From contig OZ019759.1 of the NCBI GenBank assembly GCA_947034885.2, positions 10,604,501 through 10,668,500 of the forward strand: a DNA stretch of 64,000 bases, in the 5' to 3' direction. The position numbers were made by a program, and so were the translations under genes. Origin of the DNA: Thuidium tamariscinum. Lineage: Eukaryota; Streptophyta; Bryopsida; Hypnales; Thuidiaceae. This document shows positions 1 to 10,585 of this stretch, piece by piece. The stretch's first letter is position 1, and every line of letters begins with the position of its first letter. The notes under the pieces are model-generated. The model was not told the origin of the DNA. It did not search any database and was given only the letters and a program-made list of their open reading frames with translations.

Positions 1-234
1 GTTGTGAAGTATTCCGGTCTGGTTAGGATTAGTTCATTTTTCTTTACGGTGGAACTTCTGACACTTTAAAACTTGAAGGGTAGGAGTAAGCTTCCTTCCT
101 AAACGCCCAAACAAGCAGACCCCTCTTGTTACAAAGGTTAAACCTACACTTGGTTACTTATTTAGGGACTAGACCAAATCTTAGTATCCGGTCTCCAGTC
201 CTATATTCAGAAAGAGTAAGTAAGAAAATTCTAA
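1..234. other. Left edge of window, no gene seen
   Basis: No convincing coding sequence is visible. The composition (repeated CCGGTCT-type words) resembles the non-coding flank of element A further right, so this may belong to that element beyond the foldback insertion. That is inference only. Confidence 0.3.
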
Positions 235-1329
235 ATATGGGTGACTGCACGAAACACCTGTACTATTTGTTGCATTTTTTGGGGTTGACCGCTTTAAGAT
301 GGCTCTAACTTTTGAATAAAAAACCAAGTGTCCAAAATAAAAAAATGCTTCCTAGGTATCTTGACTCACATTCTTATCCATATTTTTTACAAATTTTAAA
401 AAATCATTTGATATTTAAAATTCAACTTTGTTAATTTGTCACACTTTGACATTGTGGGGTTTTTAGTACTATTTAGAACCCAAAAAACCGAATTTTGAGC
501 TAAATATTTGAGTGGATATTCTATTAGTAGACTTATAGCTTATCTCCAAAGGAATTTGAAAAATAGTCATTTTTTTGATGTGTAGAAGTCCACAAAGAGA
601 CCTTCTTTCTACTTGCTTTTTGAAACATATAAAACATTCTTTTGGTGATTTTCTTGGTCAAGCCTTATCACCAAGAAGTCTTCTCAAATGGCCAATTTTT
701 AGATTTGATTAAATTTTTTTTTCTATTTTTTACAAATTAAAATGTTAAAGTTGTATTTTTCTTCACTAGAATTTTGGACATAGAACACATAGAATTCCGG
801 TGAAGAAAATACATCAATGTTTTAATTAATAAAAAATAAAAAACATTTTTTAAAATAAAAATAAAAATGGGCCATTTGAGAAGACTTTTTGGTGATGAGG
901 CTTGACCAAGAAAATCACCAAAAAAATGTTTTACACGTTTCAAAAAGCAAGCAGAAAAAAGGTCTCTTTGTAGACTTCTACACCACATGAAAATGACTAT
1001 TTTTGAAATTCCTTTTGAGATAAGCTATAATTCTACTAAGAAAATATCCTTTCAAAATTTCACCTCAAAATTCATTTTTTTGGGTTCTAAATAGTACTAA
1101 AAACCCCTAAATTGGGATGTGTGACAAAAAATTGGGGGCTATTTAAAAATAGTAAAATACTTTTTTTGAAATCCTCAAAAATTCTGAATGATGTATAATA
1201 GTTATGAGTACCCATTTAAATTTTTTTGAATCATTTGGAGCTAAAAAACAAAAGTTATGGCTAAAAAACTAGTCACCACAAAACATGATGCAACACAGCA
1301 GTACAAGTGTTTCATGCAATCACCCATAT
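235..1329. mobile_element. Foldback (long inverted-repeat) element
   Basis: The left part from 235 reappears as its reverse complement at the right end. The termini are ATATGGGTGAYTGCAYGAA at 235 and its complement ending at 1329. The best-matching inner arms are about 441-700 and 845-1118, around a spacer of roughly 140 bp. The arms carry many scattered differences, so the element is old. There is no internal ORF of note and no clear target-site duplication. It is a foldback or large MITE-like element whose superfamily I cannot assign. Confidence 0.7.
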
Positions 1330-2117
1330 GATGGTATAAGTAGAGAGGAAACTCTCTGAAGTCAGAGGATTGATCTCATTTCCGGCCCAAAGTAAATTCT
1401 AGGAACCTCTTAGACCGGGTCCGGATCATTCTTTGCTTGGGTTTTGTTGTGGGAACCACTAACGTATTCCGGTCTTTCGTAAACTTCCGACCAAATCCTT
1501 TGGGAACGATACACGAGTCACTTTAAGGCTACCTTAGTGCATTCTAACACCTTAAAGAAGGAATTGTACTTTCCTGTGCTACGACAAAAGGATTCACAAT
1601 CCCGCGGCAACAAGATCTGAGTCTACGTGAAGGATTCAGGGACTGTAAATTGGAGCTTAGATTAGGAGATACAAGACTGAGAGAGCTTGAAAGTCATGCT
1701 ACTTAGATTTTCAGAGCAGATTTGGTACTCAGTGTATCAACTAGATTTGTATTTTGTGAGGACATTCATGGCAGAGCCTTCAGGGTGCACACGATGCGCT
1801 CATGGCAAGCAAGTCCAGAATCCTCCGTATGCACAGTGAAGGCTCAGCCATTCAATTCAGAACTTCAGGTCTAAACAAGTTCAGCCTTCACATGCCGCCA
1901 TGGACTCACGTGAACTCGTTGAGGGCGCGGCGTGTGGGTACTCACACGAACTTGCTGTGGGCGCGGCGCCACTGATTCACCGTAAATTCGATTCCAACTT
2001 GGCGCGCGCCACGCGCATCTTAACCACTCTTGTCCATTCCAAGCATGCGCTGTTGTGCCAGCCTGCTAGGGTCCTGCAACAACACGCACGGAACCTGCTG
2101 TGCGCTACTGCCACTGC
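1330..2117. other. Non-coding flank, probably left part of element A
   Basis: No supported gene. An 'ATTCYGGTCTTTCGTAAAC' word near 1469 recurs near 8183, on the other side of the Copia insertion. The stretch from 1900 to 2050 is GC-rich with short internal repeats. In elements B-D the left end lies 1.24-1.31 kb from the ORF stop. By that rule the left end of A would fall near 1600-1700, but I could not find a matching terminus there. Confidence 0.35.
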
Positions 2118-2122
2118 AAGCA

Positions 2123-2378
2123 TGTTGAAGATCATGTACATATTAGTGTAGACTATGTACATTCAGCCCTAGGAGTAGCATTAGACTCTTAGTTAGACTT
2201 AGAGTCCCTTGGGTATTGCTTGTAGTCAAAGGCAGCCCATGGTGTTTAGTTATCCCACATGGTTTGTGGATAACTAGGGAAAGGCTTCTCCCTTATGTTC
2301 AGCCCACTCATGGGCCATGGTATCTTCCTACCATCTAAGTAAAGCCTTTCATCCATTCATAACATTGGAATCTCAATA
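2123..2378 (+). repeat. 5' LTR of Copia element
   Basis: 256 bp, beginning TGTTGAAG and ending CTCAATA, directly followed by the primer-binding site. No base differs from the 3' LTR in my reading. The LTR should carry the promoter, but I see no strong TATA box in it. Confidence 0.95.
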
Positions 2379-2392
2379 GGTTATGGGCCCAC
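2379..2392 (+). other. Primer-binding site, internal initiator tRNA-Met type
   Basis: GGTTATGGGCCCAC immediately follows the 5' LTR. Its reverse complement matches 14 of 14 bases of the anticodon stem-loop of plant initiator tRNA-Met (anticodon CAU), recalled from the known wheat sequence. It does not match the tRNA 3' end, which would give TGGTATCAGAGC. This implies priming by a half-tRNA fragment, as known for Drosophila copia. Confidence 0.75.
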
Positions 2393-3347
2393 GCACTTGG
2401 AGTTGCGTTTGAGGGAGGAATTCAAAGCATTTGGAGGAGATCTTGGAGCTTGGAGGAGTAATCAGCCCTTTGTCACTTTTCACCTACAAACCATATGGTG
2501 TGAGTCATTTTTCAAATATCAAAAACTTTAGAGTGCATTTTTTTTAAAAAAGGAATTTTTTTTTAGGAACTATTGTTGGCTGGTTTGTGAGGTTTTGAGT
2601 ACATTTTGGGTGAGAGTTTGCTTATGGTAGTAATCAGACCTAGTTAGGGCTGGTTGGAAGCTCCTAGTTTGAGTTTGTGCTTAGAAGTGTACATTGGGAG
2701 CCCATTGAGGCTGATTGTGCATTTGAGTGCATTGTGGATTGTGATGGTGCCAATTGCAATCTAGTGAGAGTCCTTTGGAGGCCTTGGAAGCATATTTGAG
2801 TTGCTTGAGGAGTTTGCCATGCATAGAGGGCTGATTAGAGCCCTTTTGAGTGAGTGAGGCAATTCATGGATTTCTTGATCCTTAGAGGACTGATTTCTGC
2901 CCCTTGTGAGCCATTGAGGGCCAATTAGGGTGCTTTGGTGGATTGGTGATCCAATTAGGGCTATTGGAGGCCATTGTTGTCCTTGAGGTGCTTATTGTGA
3001 GTAGTAGCATCCATTTAGGGCTGATTGGAAGGCTTGAGCGCCTTGTTGTGTGGAGTACCCTATTTGTGAAGAGCATTGTGAGATTGCTTACTGAATTGAA
3101 GGAGCACTAGCCCATGACATTCATGTGGTGAATTTGAGCTTGATTAGGGTCTGATTTGGTGTGGAGTAGAGGTGAGGCACTTGTGTGGAGTGTTTAGGTC
3201 GTTTCCTTGGATTGGGAGGAGCTTGGAAGGTCCTTGGAAGGGCTGATTGTTGCCATTTCAGCCCAATTGGCTTCCAAGTGAGTGTTTGGAGGCTGAATTC
3301 AGTTGGAGACACTTGGGGTGCTACCAACAAGTGGGAGGTGCTTCACC

Positions 3348-6300
3348 ATGGCAACAAGTGGAGGAGAGGGTGTGCGCATCATTGACAAGTTCAATGGGGA
3401 GAACTTTGGCATGTGGAAGTTCAAGATGGAGATGATTCTTGCGGAGAAGGACTTGTGGGATGTGGTGGATGGGAGTGAAGAGCCTCCAAGTGAGGATGCT
3501 GATCCAAAGACCAAGAAGGCATTTGAGAGGAAGGAGAAGAAGGCCTTTGCCCTCATTGCCATCAACCTTGCGGACCGGCAGATTGCACACATCCGCCATT
3601 GCAAGGGACCAGCCCATGCGTGGACCACGCTTTGCAACATCCATGAGACCAAGAGCCTCTCCAACATCCTCTTCCTTCGGCGGAAGTTCTTCACTAGCAA
3701 GATGCAAGAGGAGGACGACATGTTGGACCATGTCAACAAGATCAAGGCTCTTGCTGATGAGTTGGCTTGTTTGGAGGTGCCCGTGACGGAGGGAGATGTG
3801 GTGATGACATTGTTGGAGAGCTTGCCACCATCCTATGAGTTCCTCATCACCGCCTTGGAGACAAGGGCCACCAAGGATCTGACCTTGGAGTTTGTGACAG
3901 CCCGCTTGATGCATGAGGTGACGAAGCGCAAGGAGAATGAGCCCCAAGGGGAGGGATCAGCCCTTGTGTCAAGGCATGGCAAGGGAGGCACCACCAAGGT
4001 GTTCAAGGAGACAAGGACATGCTTCAAGTGTGGCAAATCAGGCCACATTGCCAAGCATTGCAAGACCAGCCAAGCCAAAGACAAGGAGAGTGCACACCAA
4101 GCTTCCAAAGAGGAGGAGGAGGAGGAGGATTTCGCCTTTGCCACCCATGGAGGAGGGGAGAAGGCCAACATGTTCACTTGGATTGTGGATTCAGGTGCTA
4201 CCCAACACATGACCAGCCATCGGGATGCCTTCCACACCTATCAGCCCATTTCGGGGAAGAAGATTTACTTGGGAGACAATGGCATGGTGGAGGTTCTTGG
4301 CAAGGGGGAGATCCATGTGGAGGTGCAAGTGAAGGGGCAGCCTAGGAGGATCACAATTGAGGAGGTGCTCCATGTGCCCAAGTTGCATGCCAACTTGCTT
4401 TCCGTAAGCAAGTTGTCTTTGGGAGGTTTGAAAGTGCAATTCAACATGGTGGGATGTGTTGTGAGGGCACCAAGTGGAGTCTTGATTGCATCAGCCCCTC
4501 GTGAGGGCAACTTGTACATCTTCCATTTCACCAAGGTGAATAGCACTTCCTTGGCTTGTGTGGCCCAAGGATCAGCTCATGAGGACCTTGTGGAGCTTTG
4601 GCATAGGAAGCTTGGGCACTTGAATGTGAAGAGCATGAAGAGCCTCCAACATATTGTGAAGGGGCTGAATCTCTCTTCTTGCAAGCATGATTGGAGTTCT
4701 ATGGTGTGCAAGGGGTGCATTGAGGGCAAGCAAGCAAGGCAGCCCTTCCCCAAGGATGGGGCAACAAGGGCCAGCAAGCCATTGGAGCTTGTGCATTCAG
4801 ATGTGTGCGGGCCAATGAAGACCTCAACCATAGGAGGAGCAAGGTATTTTGTGACCTTCATTGATGATTTCTCTCGCAAGGTGTGGGTGTATATGCTGAA
4901 GTGCAAGAGTGAGGTGTTTGGGCGTTTTGAGACTTGGAAGGCCCTTGTGGAGGCCCAATCTGATTGCAAGGTGAAGGTGCTGCGGTCGGATAATGGAGGG
5001 GAGTATGTGTCCAAGGCCTTTGAGGGGTACTTGCAAGCCCATGGCATTGAGCACCATACATCAGCACCTTACACTCCTCAACAAAACGGCGTAGCGGAGC
5101 GTGCCAATCAGACCATTGTGGAGATGGCAAGGGCCATGATTCATGGCCAAGGGCTGAAGTATGAGCTTTGGGGGGAGGCGGTGTCCAATGCGGTGTATAC
5201 AAGGAACCGGTGCCCTACTTCAGCCTTGATTGGGAAGACACCCCAAGAAGCTTGGAGTGGGATCAGACCTCATGTGTCTCACATGCGCACCTTTGGGTGC
5301 ATTGCTTATGCCTTGGTGCCTAGTGCCAAGAGGACCAAGTTGGATGCCAAGGGCATCAAGTGTCTTTTCCTTGGTTATTGTGAGGGAACCAAGGCTTATA
5401 GGCTGATGTGTGTGGAGAGCAAGAAGATCATCAAGAGTAGAGATGTGACCTTCTTGGAGGATGGAGGTGCTGATCCAAAGCTCTTGGAGATGAGCCCAAG
5501 TGGGAGTAATGGAGGACCAGCCCAAAAGGTGGGCACAACTCCAAGAGTGCACCTAGAAGATGAAGGAGATGAAGATGAAGAAGATGAGGACTTGGTGGAG
5601 CCCAAGAAGAAGGTGGCCACACCCCAAGGGAAGAGGCCATCAGCCCCTTCTCCAAGATCTTCACCAAGGGAGAAGGAGCATGATCAGCCCTTGGAAGAGC
5701 AAGATCAGCCATTGGAGGAGCAAGACCAGCCTTTGGAGGAGCAAGAGGAGCCACGTTATCCAACAAGGACCCGGAGGCCACTTGTAGATTGGTGGCTGAA
5801 TCACATTCTTCCCCCACAACATGAAGAACAAGCCAATGTGGCTTTCCTTGGAGATCCATCCACACTTGGAGAGGTGTTGCGTTGTGAGGATGCAAGCAAG
5901 TGGGAGTTGGCCATGCAAGAGGAGTACAAGGCCCTCATTACCAAAGGGACATGGGAGCTTGCTGCCCTTCCTTCCAAGAGATCAAGTGTGGGCTGTAAGT
6001 GGGTTTTCTCCACCAAAAGGGATGCTTTGGGTCATGTTGTGAGGTACAAGGCAAGGCTGGTTGCTAGGGGGTTTTCCCAAGTGGAGGGGGTGGATTTTAA
6101 TGAGACTTTTGCTCCCGTTGCCAAGTTTAGCACCATCCGGTGTGTTGTGACTCTTGGGGCAGCCATGGACTTGGAGATGCACCAAATGGATGTGAAGACG
6201 GCATTTCTCAACCCCAAGCTCAAGGAGGTCATCTACATGGATCAGCCCCAAGGCTTTGTGCAAGAAGGCCAAGAGCATCTCAAGTGCAAGTTGAAGAAGG

Positions 6301-7499
6301 CCCTTCCCGGGTTGAAGCAATCGGGGAGAGCATGGTATCAAGATATTGATGCCATGTTTGTGAGGAAGGGCTTCCTAAGAAGCCATGCTGATCACTCATT
6401 GTACACCATGCAAAGTTGTGAGTTTTTGGTGATTGTGATCTTATATGTGGATGATCTGATCCTTCTTGCAAGTAGCATGACCAAGATGCTTGAAGTGAAG
6501 GCCATGCTCAAGGAGGAGTATGAGATGACTGATCTTGGAGAGCTGAAGTATTGCCTTGGAGTGGAGTTCAAGAGGGATAGGGCTGCCCGCACCATCACCA
6601 TGAGCCAACGCAAGTACCTTGAAGAAATTCTCAAGCGCTTCAAGATGGAGGAGTGCAAAGCCATAGGTACACCACTTGAGACTCGTGTGAAGTTGCCCAA
6701 GCTCACGGATGCTGAATTTGGAGAGGTGAGGGCTGAAATGCAAGGTGTGCCTTACAAGGCAGCGGTGGGTTGCTTGATGTATGCCATGGTAGCCACAAGG
6801 CCTGATTTGGCCTTTCCGGTGAGTGTTGTGAGTCAACACATGTCCAAGTATGGCCCAAAGCATTGGGCTGCGGTGAAGAGGGTGATGAGGTACCTTCAAG
6901 GCACACTTGGGCTGGAGTTGCAACTTGGAGGTGCCCATGTGACTTTGCATGGCTATTGTGATGCGGATTGGGCGGGTGATGAGGCGGATAGGAGATCCAC
7001 CACCGGCTACTTGTTTAAGCTTGGATTGGGTGCCATTACTTGGAATTCCAAGAGGCAGCCCACCATAGCTCTTTCTACAACGGAGGCTGAATACATGGCC
7101 ATGAGCCAATGCACCAAGGAGGCCATTTGGTTGCGGCAACTCTTGGCTGATGTTGGCCTTGTCCAAGAGGGGAGCACACCCATCTGGTGTGACAACCAAG
7201 GGGCCATTGCTTTGGCCAAAAATCCCACCCACCACTCTCGGACGAAGCACATTGATGTGCAACACCATTTCATTCGTGAACGAATGGAGGCTGAGGTGAT
7301 TGAGCTCAAGTATGTGCCTACCCAAGCTATGGTTGCTGATGTGCTGACCAAGGCTCTTGGGAAGCCACAACACCACAACTTGATTGAGAAGATGGGCCTT
7401 CGAGCCTTTGACCACTCTCAAAGTGGGAGTGTTGAAGATCATGTACATATTAGTGTAGACTATGTACATTCAGCCCTAGGAGTAGCATTAGACTCTTAG
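3348..7499 (+). CDS. Copia gag-pol polyprotein
   Basis: One continuous ORF of about 1380 codons encodes all proteins needed for copia-type retrotransposition. In order there is an N-terminal gag region and a CCHC zinc knuckle (CFKCGKSGHIAKHC, 4020-4061). An aspartic protease follows with DSGA at 4188, then the GAG-pre-integrase HRKLGH region near 4600. The integrase has its DDE triad in DDFSRK (about 4862), SDNGGEY (about 4989) and NGVAER (E at 5096). Reverse transcriptase has YVDD at 6443-6454, and RNase H has DADWAGD near 6960 and STTEAEY near 7075. The order PR-INT-RT-RH defines Ty1/Copia. I chose the ATG at 3348 because its context (caccATGG) is better than the in-frame ATG at 3303. The reading frame continues 70 bp into the 3' LTR, which supplies the TAG stop. 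The large antisense ORFs here are shadows. Confidence 0.96.
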   Translation: MATSGGEGVRIIDKFNGENFGMWKFKMEMILAEKDLWDVVDGSEEPPSEDADPKTKKAFERKEKKAFALIAINLADRQIAHIRHCKGPAHAWTTLCNIHETKSLSNILFLRRKFFTSKMQEEDDMLDHVNKIKALADELACLEVPVTEGDVVMTLLESLPPSYEFLITALETRATKDLTLEFVTARLMHEVTKRKENEPQGEGSALVSRHGKGGTTKVFKETRTCFKCGKSGHIAKHCKTSQAKDKESAHQASKEEEEEEDFAFATHGGGEKANMFTWIVDSGATQHMTSHRDAFHTYQPISGKKIYLGDNGMVEVLGKGEIHVEVQVKGQPRRITIEEVLHVPKLHANLLSVSKLSLGGLKVQFNMVGCVVRAPSGVLIASAPREGNLYIFHFTKVNSTSLACVAQGSAHEDLVELWHRKLGHLNVKSMKSLQHIVKGLNLSSCKHDWSSMVCKGCIEGKQARQPFPKDGATRASKPLELVHSDVCGPMKTSTIGGARYFVTFIDDFSRKVWVYMLKCKSEVFGRFETWKALVEAQSDCKVKVLRSDNGGEYVSKAFEGYLQAHGIEHHTSAPYTPQQNGVAERANQTIVEMARAMIHGQGLKYELWGEAVSNAVYTRNRCPTSALIGKTPQEAWSGIRPHVSHMRTFGCIAYALVPSAKRTKLDAKGIKCLFLGYCEGTKAYRLMCVESKKIIKSRDVTFLEDGGADPKLLEMSPSGSNGGPAQKVGTTPRVHLEDEGDEDEEDEDLVEPKKKVATPQGKRPSAPSPRSSPREKEHDQPLEEQDQPLEEQDQPLEEQEEPRYPTRTRRPLVDWWLNHILPPQHEEQANVAFLGDPSTLGEVLRCEDASKWELAMQEEYKALITKGTWELAALPSKRSSVGCKWVFSTKRDALGHVVRYKARLVARGFSQVEGVDFNETFAPVAKFSTIRCVVTLGAAMDLEMHQMDVKTAFLNPKLKEVIYMDQPQGFVQEGQEHLKCKLKKALPGLKQSGRAWYQDIDAMFVRKGFLRSHADHSLYTMQSCEFLVIVILYVDDLILLASSMTKMLEVKAMLKEEYEMTDLGELKYCLGVEFKRDRAARTITMSQRKYLEEILKRFKMEECKAIGTPLETRVKLPKLTDAEFGEVRAEMQGVPYKAAVGCLMYAMVATRPDLAFPVSVVSQHMSKYGPKHWAAVKRVMRYLQGTLGLELQLGGAHVTLHGYCDADWAGDEADRRSTTGYLFKLGLGAITWNSKRQPTIALSTTEAEYMAMSQCTKEAIWLRQLLADVGLVQEGSTPIWCDNQGAIALAKNPTHHSRTKHIDVQHHFIRERMEAEVIELKYVPTQAMVADVLTKALGKPQHHNLIEKMGLRAFDHSQSGSVEDHVHISVDYVHSALGVALDS
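7419..7429 (+). other. Polypurine tract
   Basis: CAAAGTGGGAG lies immediately upstream of the 3' LTR at 7430. This is the usual place and composition for the plus-strand primer of plant Copia elements. It is also coding, because the gag-pol frame reads through it. Confidence 0.85.
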
Positions 7500-7685
7500 T
7501 TAGACTTAGAGTCCCTTGGGTATTGCTTGTAGTCAAAGGCAGCCCATGGTGTTTAGTTATCCCACATGGTTTGTGGATAACTAGGGAAAGGCTTCTCCCT
7601 TATGTTCAGCCCACTCATGGGCCATGGTATCTTCCTACCATCTAAGTAAAGCCTTTCATCCATTCATAACATTGGAATCTCAATA
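7430..7685 (+). repeat. 3' LTR of Copia element
   Basis: 256 bp, identical to the 5' LTR as read. The first 70 bp encode the last residues and the stop of gag-pol. It is followed by target duplication AAGCA at 7686-7690. Confidence 0.95.
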
Positions 7686-7878
7686 AAGCACGCCAGGGAC
7701 ACTTTTCTATCGCGAGGGGTATCTCAAATTGCTTTTTTAAATCTATTTTCTAGTGATGAATTCGAGTTTCAACCTACTTCTCGCACATGAAATTCCTCCG
7801 TGGCCTTCAGTAGTCTCTCAAGAACCTAGCTCAAGCTTGGGTGGGGAAGCGAACTTGAAAATCTATGGATAGATTGTA

Positions 7879-7946
7879 GGTACTACGAGGCAGCTTGCAA
7901 AATCAAGTCGGATCCGATGTGGATTTACAAGTTGCCTCATACTACC
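7879..7946. repeat. Short hairpin repeat, copy 1 (CGGATCCG loop)
   Basis: Arms GGTACTACGAGGCAGCTTGC and a near-complement ending at 7946 enclose AATCAAGTCGGATCCGA. The same loop and the outer stem GTAGTACGAGG recur at 11378 and 11850 with different middle stems. This looks like a tiny MITE or a structured RNA-forming repeat. Confidence 0.6.
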
Positions 7947-8501
7947 CAAGAAACCAAAAGAAAATCTAAATTCGTTTGTTAAGTTCACGATCTGTGTTGC
8001 ATTCTGTCTCCACGAGATAGTTATTTTTCCGAACCTGACTGTCGTTGGACTTTCGCGGAGGCCGATTTTGAATTTGGCTTGCAGCTTTTGGGCTTCTCAA
8101 TGTCTTCGTTGATGAATGCAGTGATTGAATTTACTCTGAATCTCTTTCAGACGTCCGTTACTTGAGATTTGAGGTTTTACTTCGATTCTGGTCTTTCGTA
8201 AACTTGTGAAAGTAAGATAACATAATGCGCGCTCGGATTCAATTACAAACCGGGTTTAAATACTAAACTACGAGTAAACCTAAAAGTGCAAATGGAATCA
8301 ACACCAACCTCAGAGAATGCCACGTGATATTCCTCTACAACTTGGGTGGGTTGACTTCCACAAAACTCCAAAAATACCAACAAAATAGGATCTCAGATCT
8401 TACAAATCCGGATCCGATCTAAGTTCAAAACTTCTACTCTAAATATAACCTACTTTGGCTAAAGGTTAGCCGCCTTTCTATCTACCTGGTATCAATGCCC
8501 C

Positions 8502-10585
8502 CTACTTCCTCGGCCGCTTCATAGGCGAGGCACCCTTTCGGGTTGGCTGTTTCTTTCCGGGCGGAGACCGGTACATCCTGACTGGTCTGGGCTTTGGCTT
8601 GGTCTTACCTTGCGCCTTGGCCCTAATCTTCTTGGTCTCCGCTAGTGCTTGGTCTGCATCAGAGTATTGGTCCAACTCATCACCGAAGTCGGTCTCCTCC
8701 TCCGAGTCCTCATCCTCCTCTTCTGACTCATCGTCCTCCTCTTCTACCCGGGCCTTCCGCTTCACCGTGGGTGTCTCCATGACCTTCCTCTTGAATCCGG
8801 TGATTGGCGAATGATGAACTACCTTGCTCTGCGGGGTCTATTCCCCCACTCTCTCGACAATCCAGACTGGCCCCTTGCTTGGCGACCCGGATCCAGATCC
8901 GATCTTCAGTATTGGGCAGACCTGAACCGCTGTCTTCATTGCCTCTCTGGTCTTCGGCTGCACGATGACCGTGGGTGACGACTTGCTTAGGGACTCACCG
9001 ATCAAGTCAATGAACTTGGTCTCCTTCCTTGGTGGCGACGTTCCCCGGCAACCTCCCGTAACACACTCAGCTCCGGTTTCGGTCCCTTGGTCTTCTCGGG
9101 CTCGGAAACCCTAGGTTCTTCACTCCGGGTCTGTTGAACGGGCTCCTCCGTCACGGCTTCAAACCTCTTCACTTCCTTCTTCACAGGCTTGGTCACTTTG
9201 GCCTCCTCTGCGACTGCGGTTGGTGGGAGCTGCGTCTTCTGCTCTTTCGGTCTCGAGACTGGGACCTGGCTTGCCTAGACTTCGGTAGTGACCGCTTGCC
9301 ACTTCTCTAGGGCTGCCTCCATCTTCTTGTTGTAGACCACCAGCACCGTGAGCAGCTGGGGTCCTACCATCTTGCCTGCCTCCAACACCTTCTTGTCGAA
9401 TAGCATGGCCTTGTTGACGACCTCGCCTAGATGGGTAATGAACTCTCGGATTTCTCCGAGAGTGTTTCGGGCCTGAGTGGAGAGTTGCTTCTCCTCATCC
9501 AGCTCCTCTTGCTTCTGATGAAGCTCCTTCTTCAGGGCTGAGACTTGGTTGGTTAGCCGGGTTACTTCTTCCTTGTCCCGACTCTCATGTGCCTCCCGAA
9601 TCAACTCTCCCAATACCTCCATGACCTTGGAGGGTGGAACATTGTCCAGGGCTCTGCACACTCCCTGCAACACCTTCCTCTCCTCCAAGTGGTGCCTTTT
9701 GAAGTCATCCAGGTCCTGAATGACCTTCATCAAGGGATCATGTCCCCAGACCGGATCCGCTCCTTGGGTCCCTCCTGCAACCACGGGGATTTCTAGTGGC
9801 AGACTATCTCCTCCTACCTCTGGTTCTTCCTTCCTTTCTTGAGGTTCCCCTTGTTGCTCATCCTGACCCTCTTCCTCTGAGACCTCATCATCCTTGTCCC
9901 TATCGGCCTCAGGATTCTCTATCTCATATTCTATCATGACTGCTCCTACCTCGTAAGCCTCTCTCTCTTTCTCCCTTAAGAGATCTAGTGAGTGGTACAA
10001 GTGAAACAAGAATGGTGAAATGGGGGAGGGTTTTGACTTCCCAATCCCATTCACCATCTTGACCATCTGGTCCCGCATGACTAATCCCCAATCTATCCTC
10101 CGGTCTCCCGATAGCGCACCAAAAATGGTGTTGGCTACGGTGACCGTGATCCTACTTGGCCTATCCGGGTTCAAGATTGCCATCATGAACTGAAGTAGCC
10201 TCTTGTGTCTAACCGAGATGCACTCCGACACCGTGAAGCCATCCTTCGGGTTGGTGGGTCTCTGGAACTTACCCAGGTGGAACTTGTCCGTCCGGGTGCC
10301 CGTCGCGTCTCCGCCTTGCTCAAACGCATACACCTTGCGCCACATCGCCGCGTTCCACTCCCTCGGCAGCGCCCGGACCGTCCCCTTCCATTCGTTGGTC
10401 TGGTCGTCCAACAACTCCACCACCATCTCCTCGTCCTTCAGATTCCACGGACGAGCCATAAACCCCTCGCAACCCATCTACCTGAGGTCTTCCTCCAACT
10501 CCAACTTATCTTGTGCATTCGTAGGCACAACCGGATTGACATTCCGAAAGGCTAGAATCAGTCCGTCTTGTACCTCACTTGCCAT
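8502..10585 (-). pseudogene. Element A coiled-coil protein ORF, broken by TAG stops
   Basis: The product is unknown. The reading frame starts at the ATG at 10585 (MASEVQDG), which matches the MASSSNP start of the element C homologue. The N-terminal third has the family signature (DL..MGCEGF..RPW..K.E.MV.EL, then TVANTIFGALSG, RIDWG and PFLFHLYH). An acidic linker follows, then a long coiled coil around 9300-9650 (ELHQKQEELDEEKQ) and a basic, serine/acidic-rich tail. The frame is interrupted by TAG before MGCEGF, by TAG at about 9275 and by TAG near 8839, plus a frame change near 9010-9050. The VANTIFGAL...W...LY region superficially resembles plant 'putative transposon protein' domains of gag-like ORFs. 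No catalytic motif is visible. Confidence 0.6.

Larger units (their letters stand above)
2123..7685 (+). mobile_element. Full-length Ty1/Copia LTR retrotransposon
   Basis: Two 256-bp direct repeats (2123-2378 and 7430-7685) read as identical. They enclose a primer-binding site, a single gag-pol ORF and a polypurine tract. The 5-bp target duplication AAGCA lies at 2118-2122 and 7686-7690. Identical LTRs and an uninterrupted ORF indicate a recent insertion by a potentially active element. It landed in what looks like the non-coding side of element A. The LTRs start with TG but end with TA (TGTTGA...TCAATA) in both copies instead of the usual CA. Confidence 0.97.

Noticed and set aside
126..308. 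Short ORFs at the left edge
   Set aside because: They lie in or beside the foldback element and show no protein features.
6441..7469. 342-codon minus-strand ORF in the Copia element
   Set aside because: Antisense shadow of the reverse transcriptase and RNase H region.
8485..8500. CCTGGTATCAATGCCCC as a retrotransposon primer-binding site
   Set aside because: It resembles TGGTATCAGAGC for only eight bases, lies on the wrong side of the element A ORF and has no LTR beside it.
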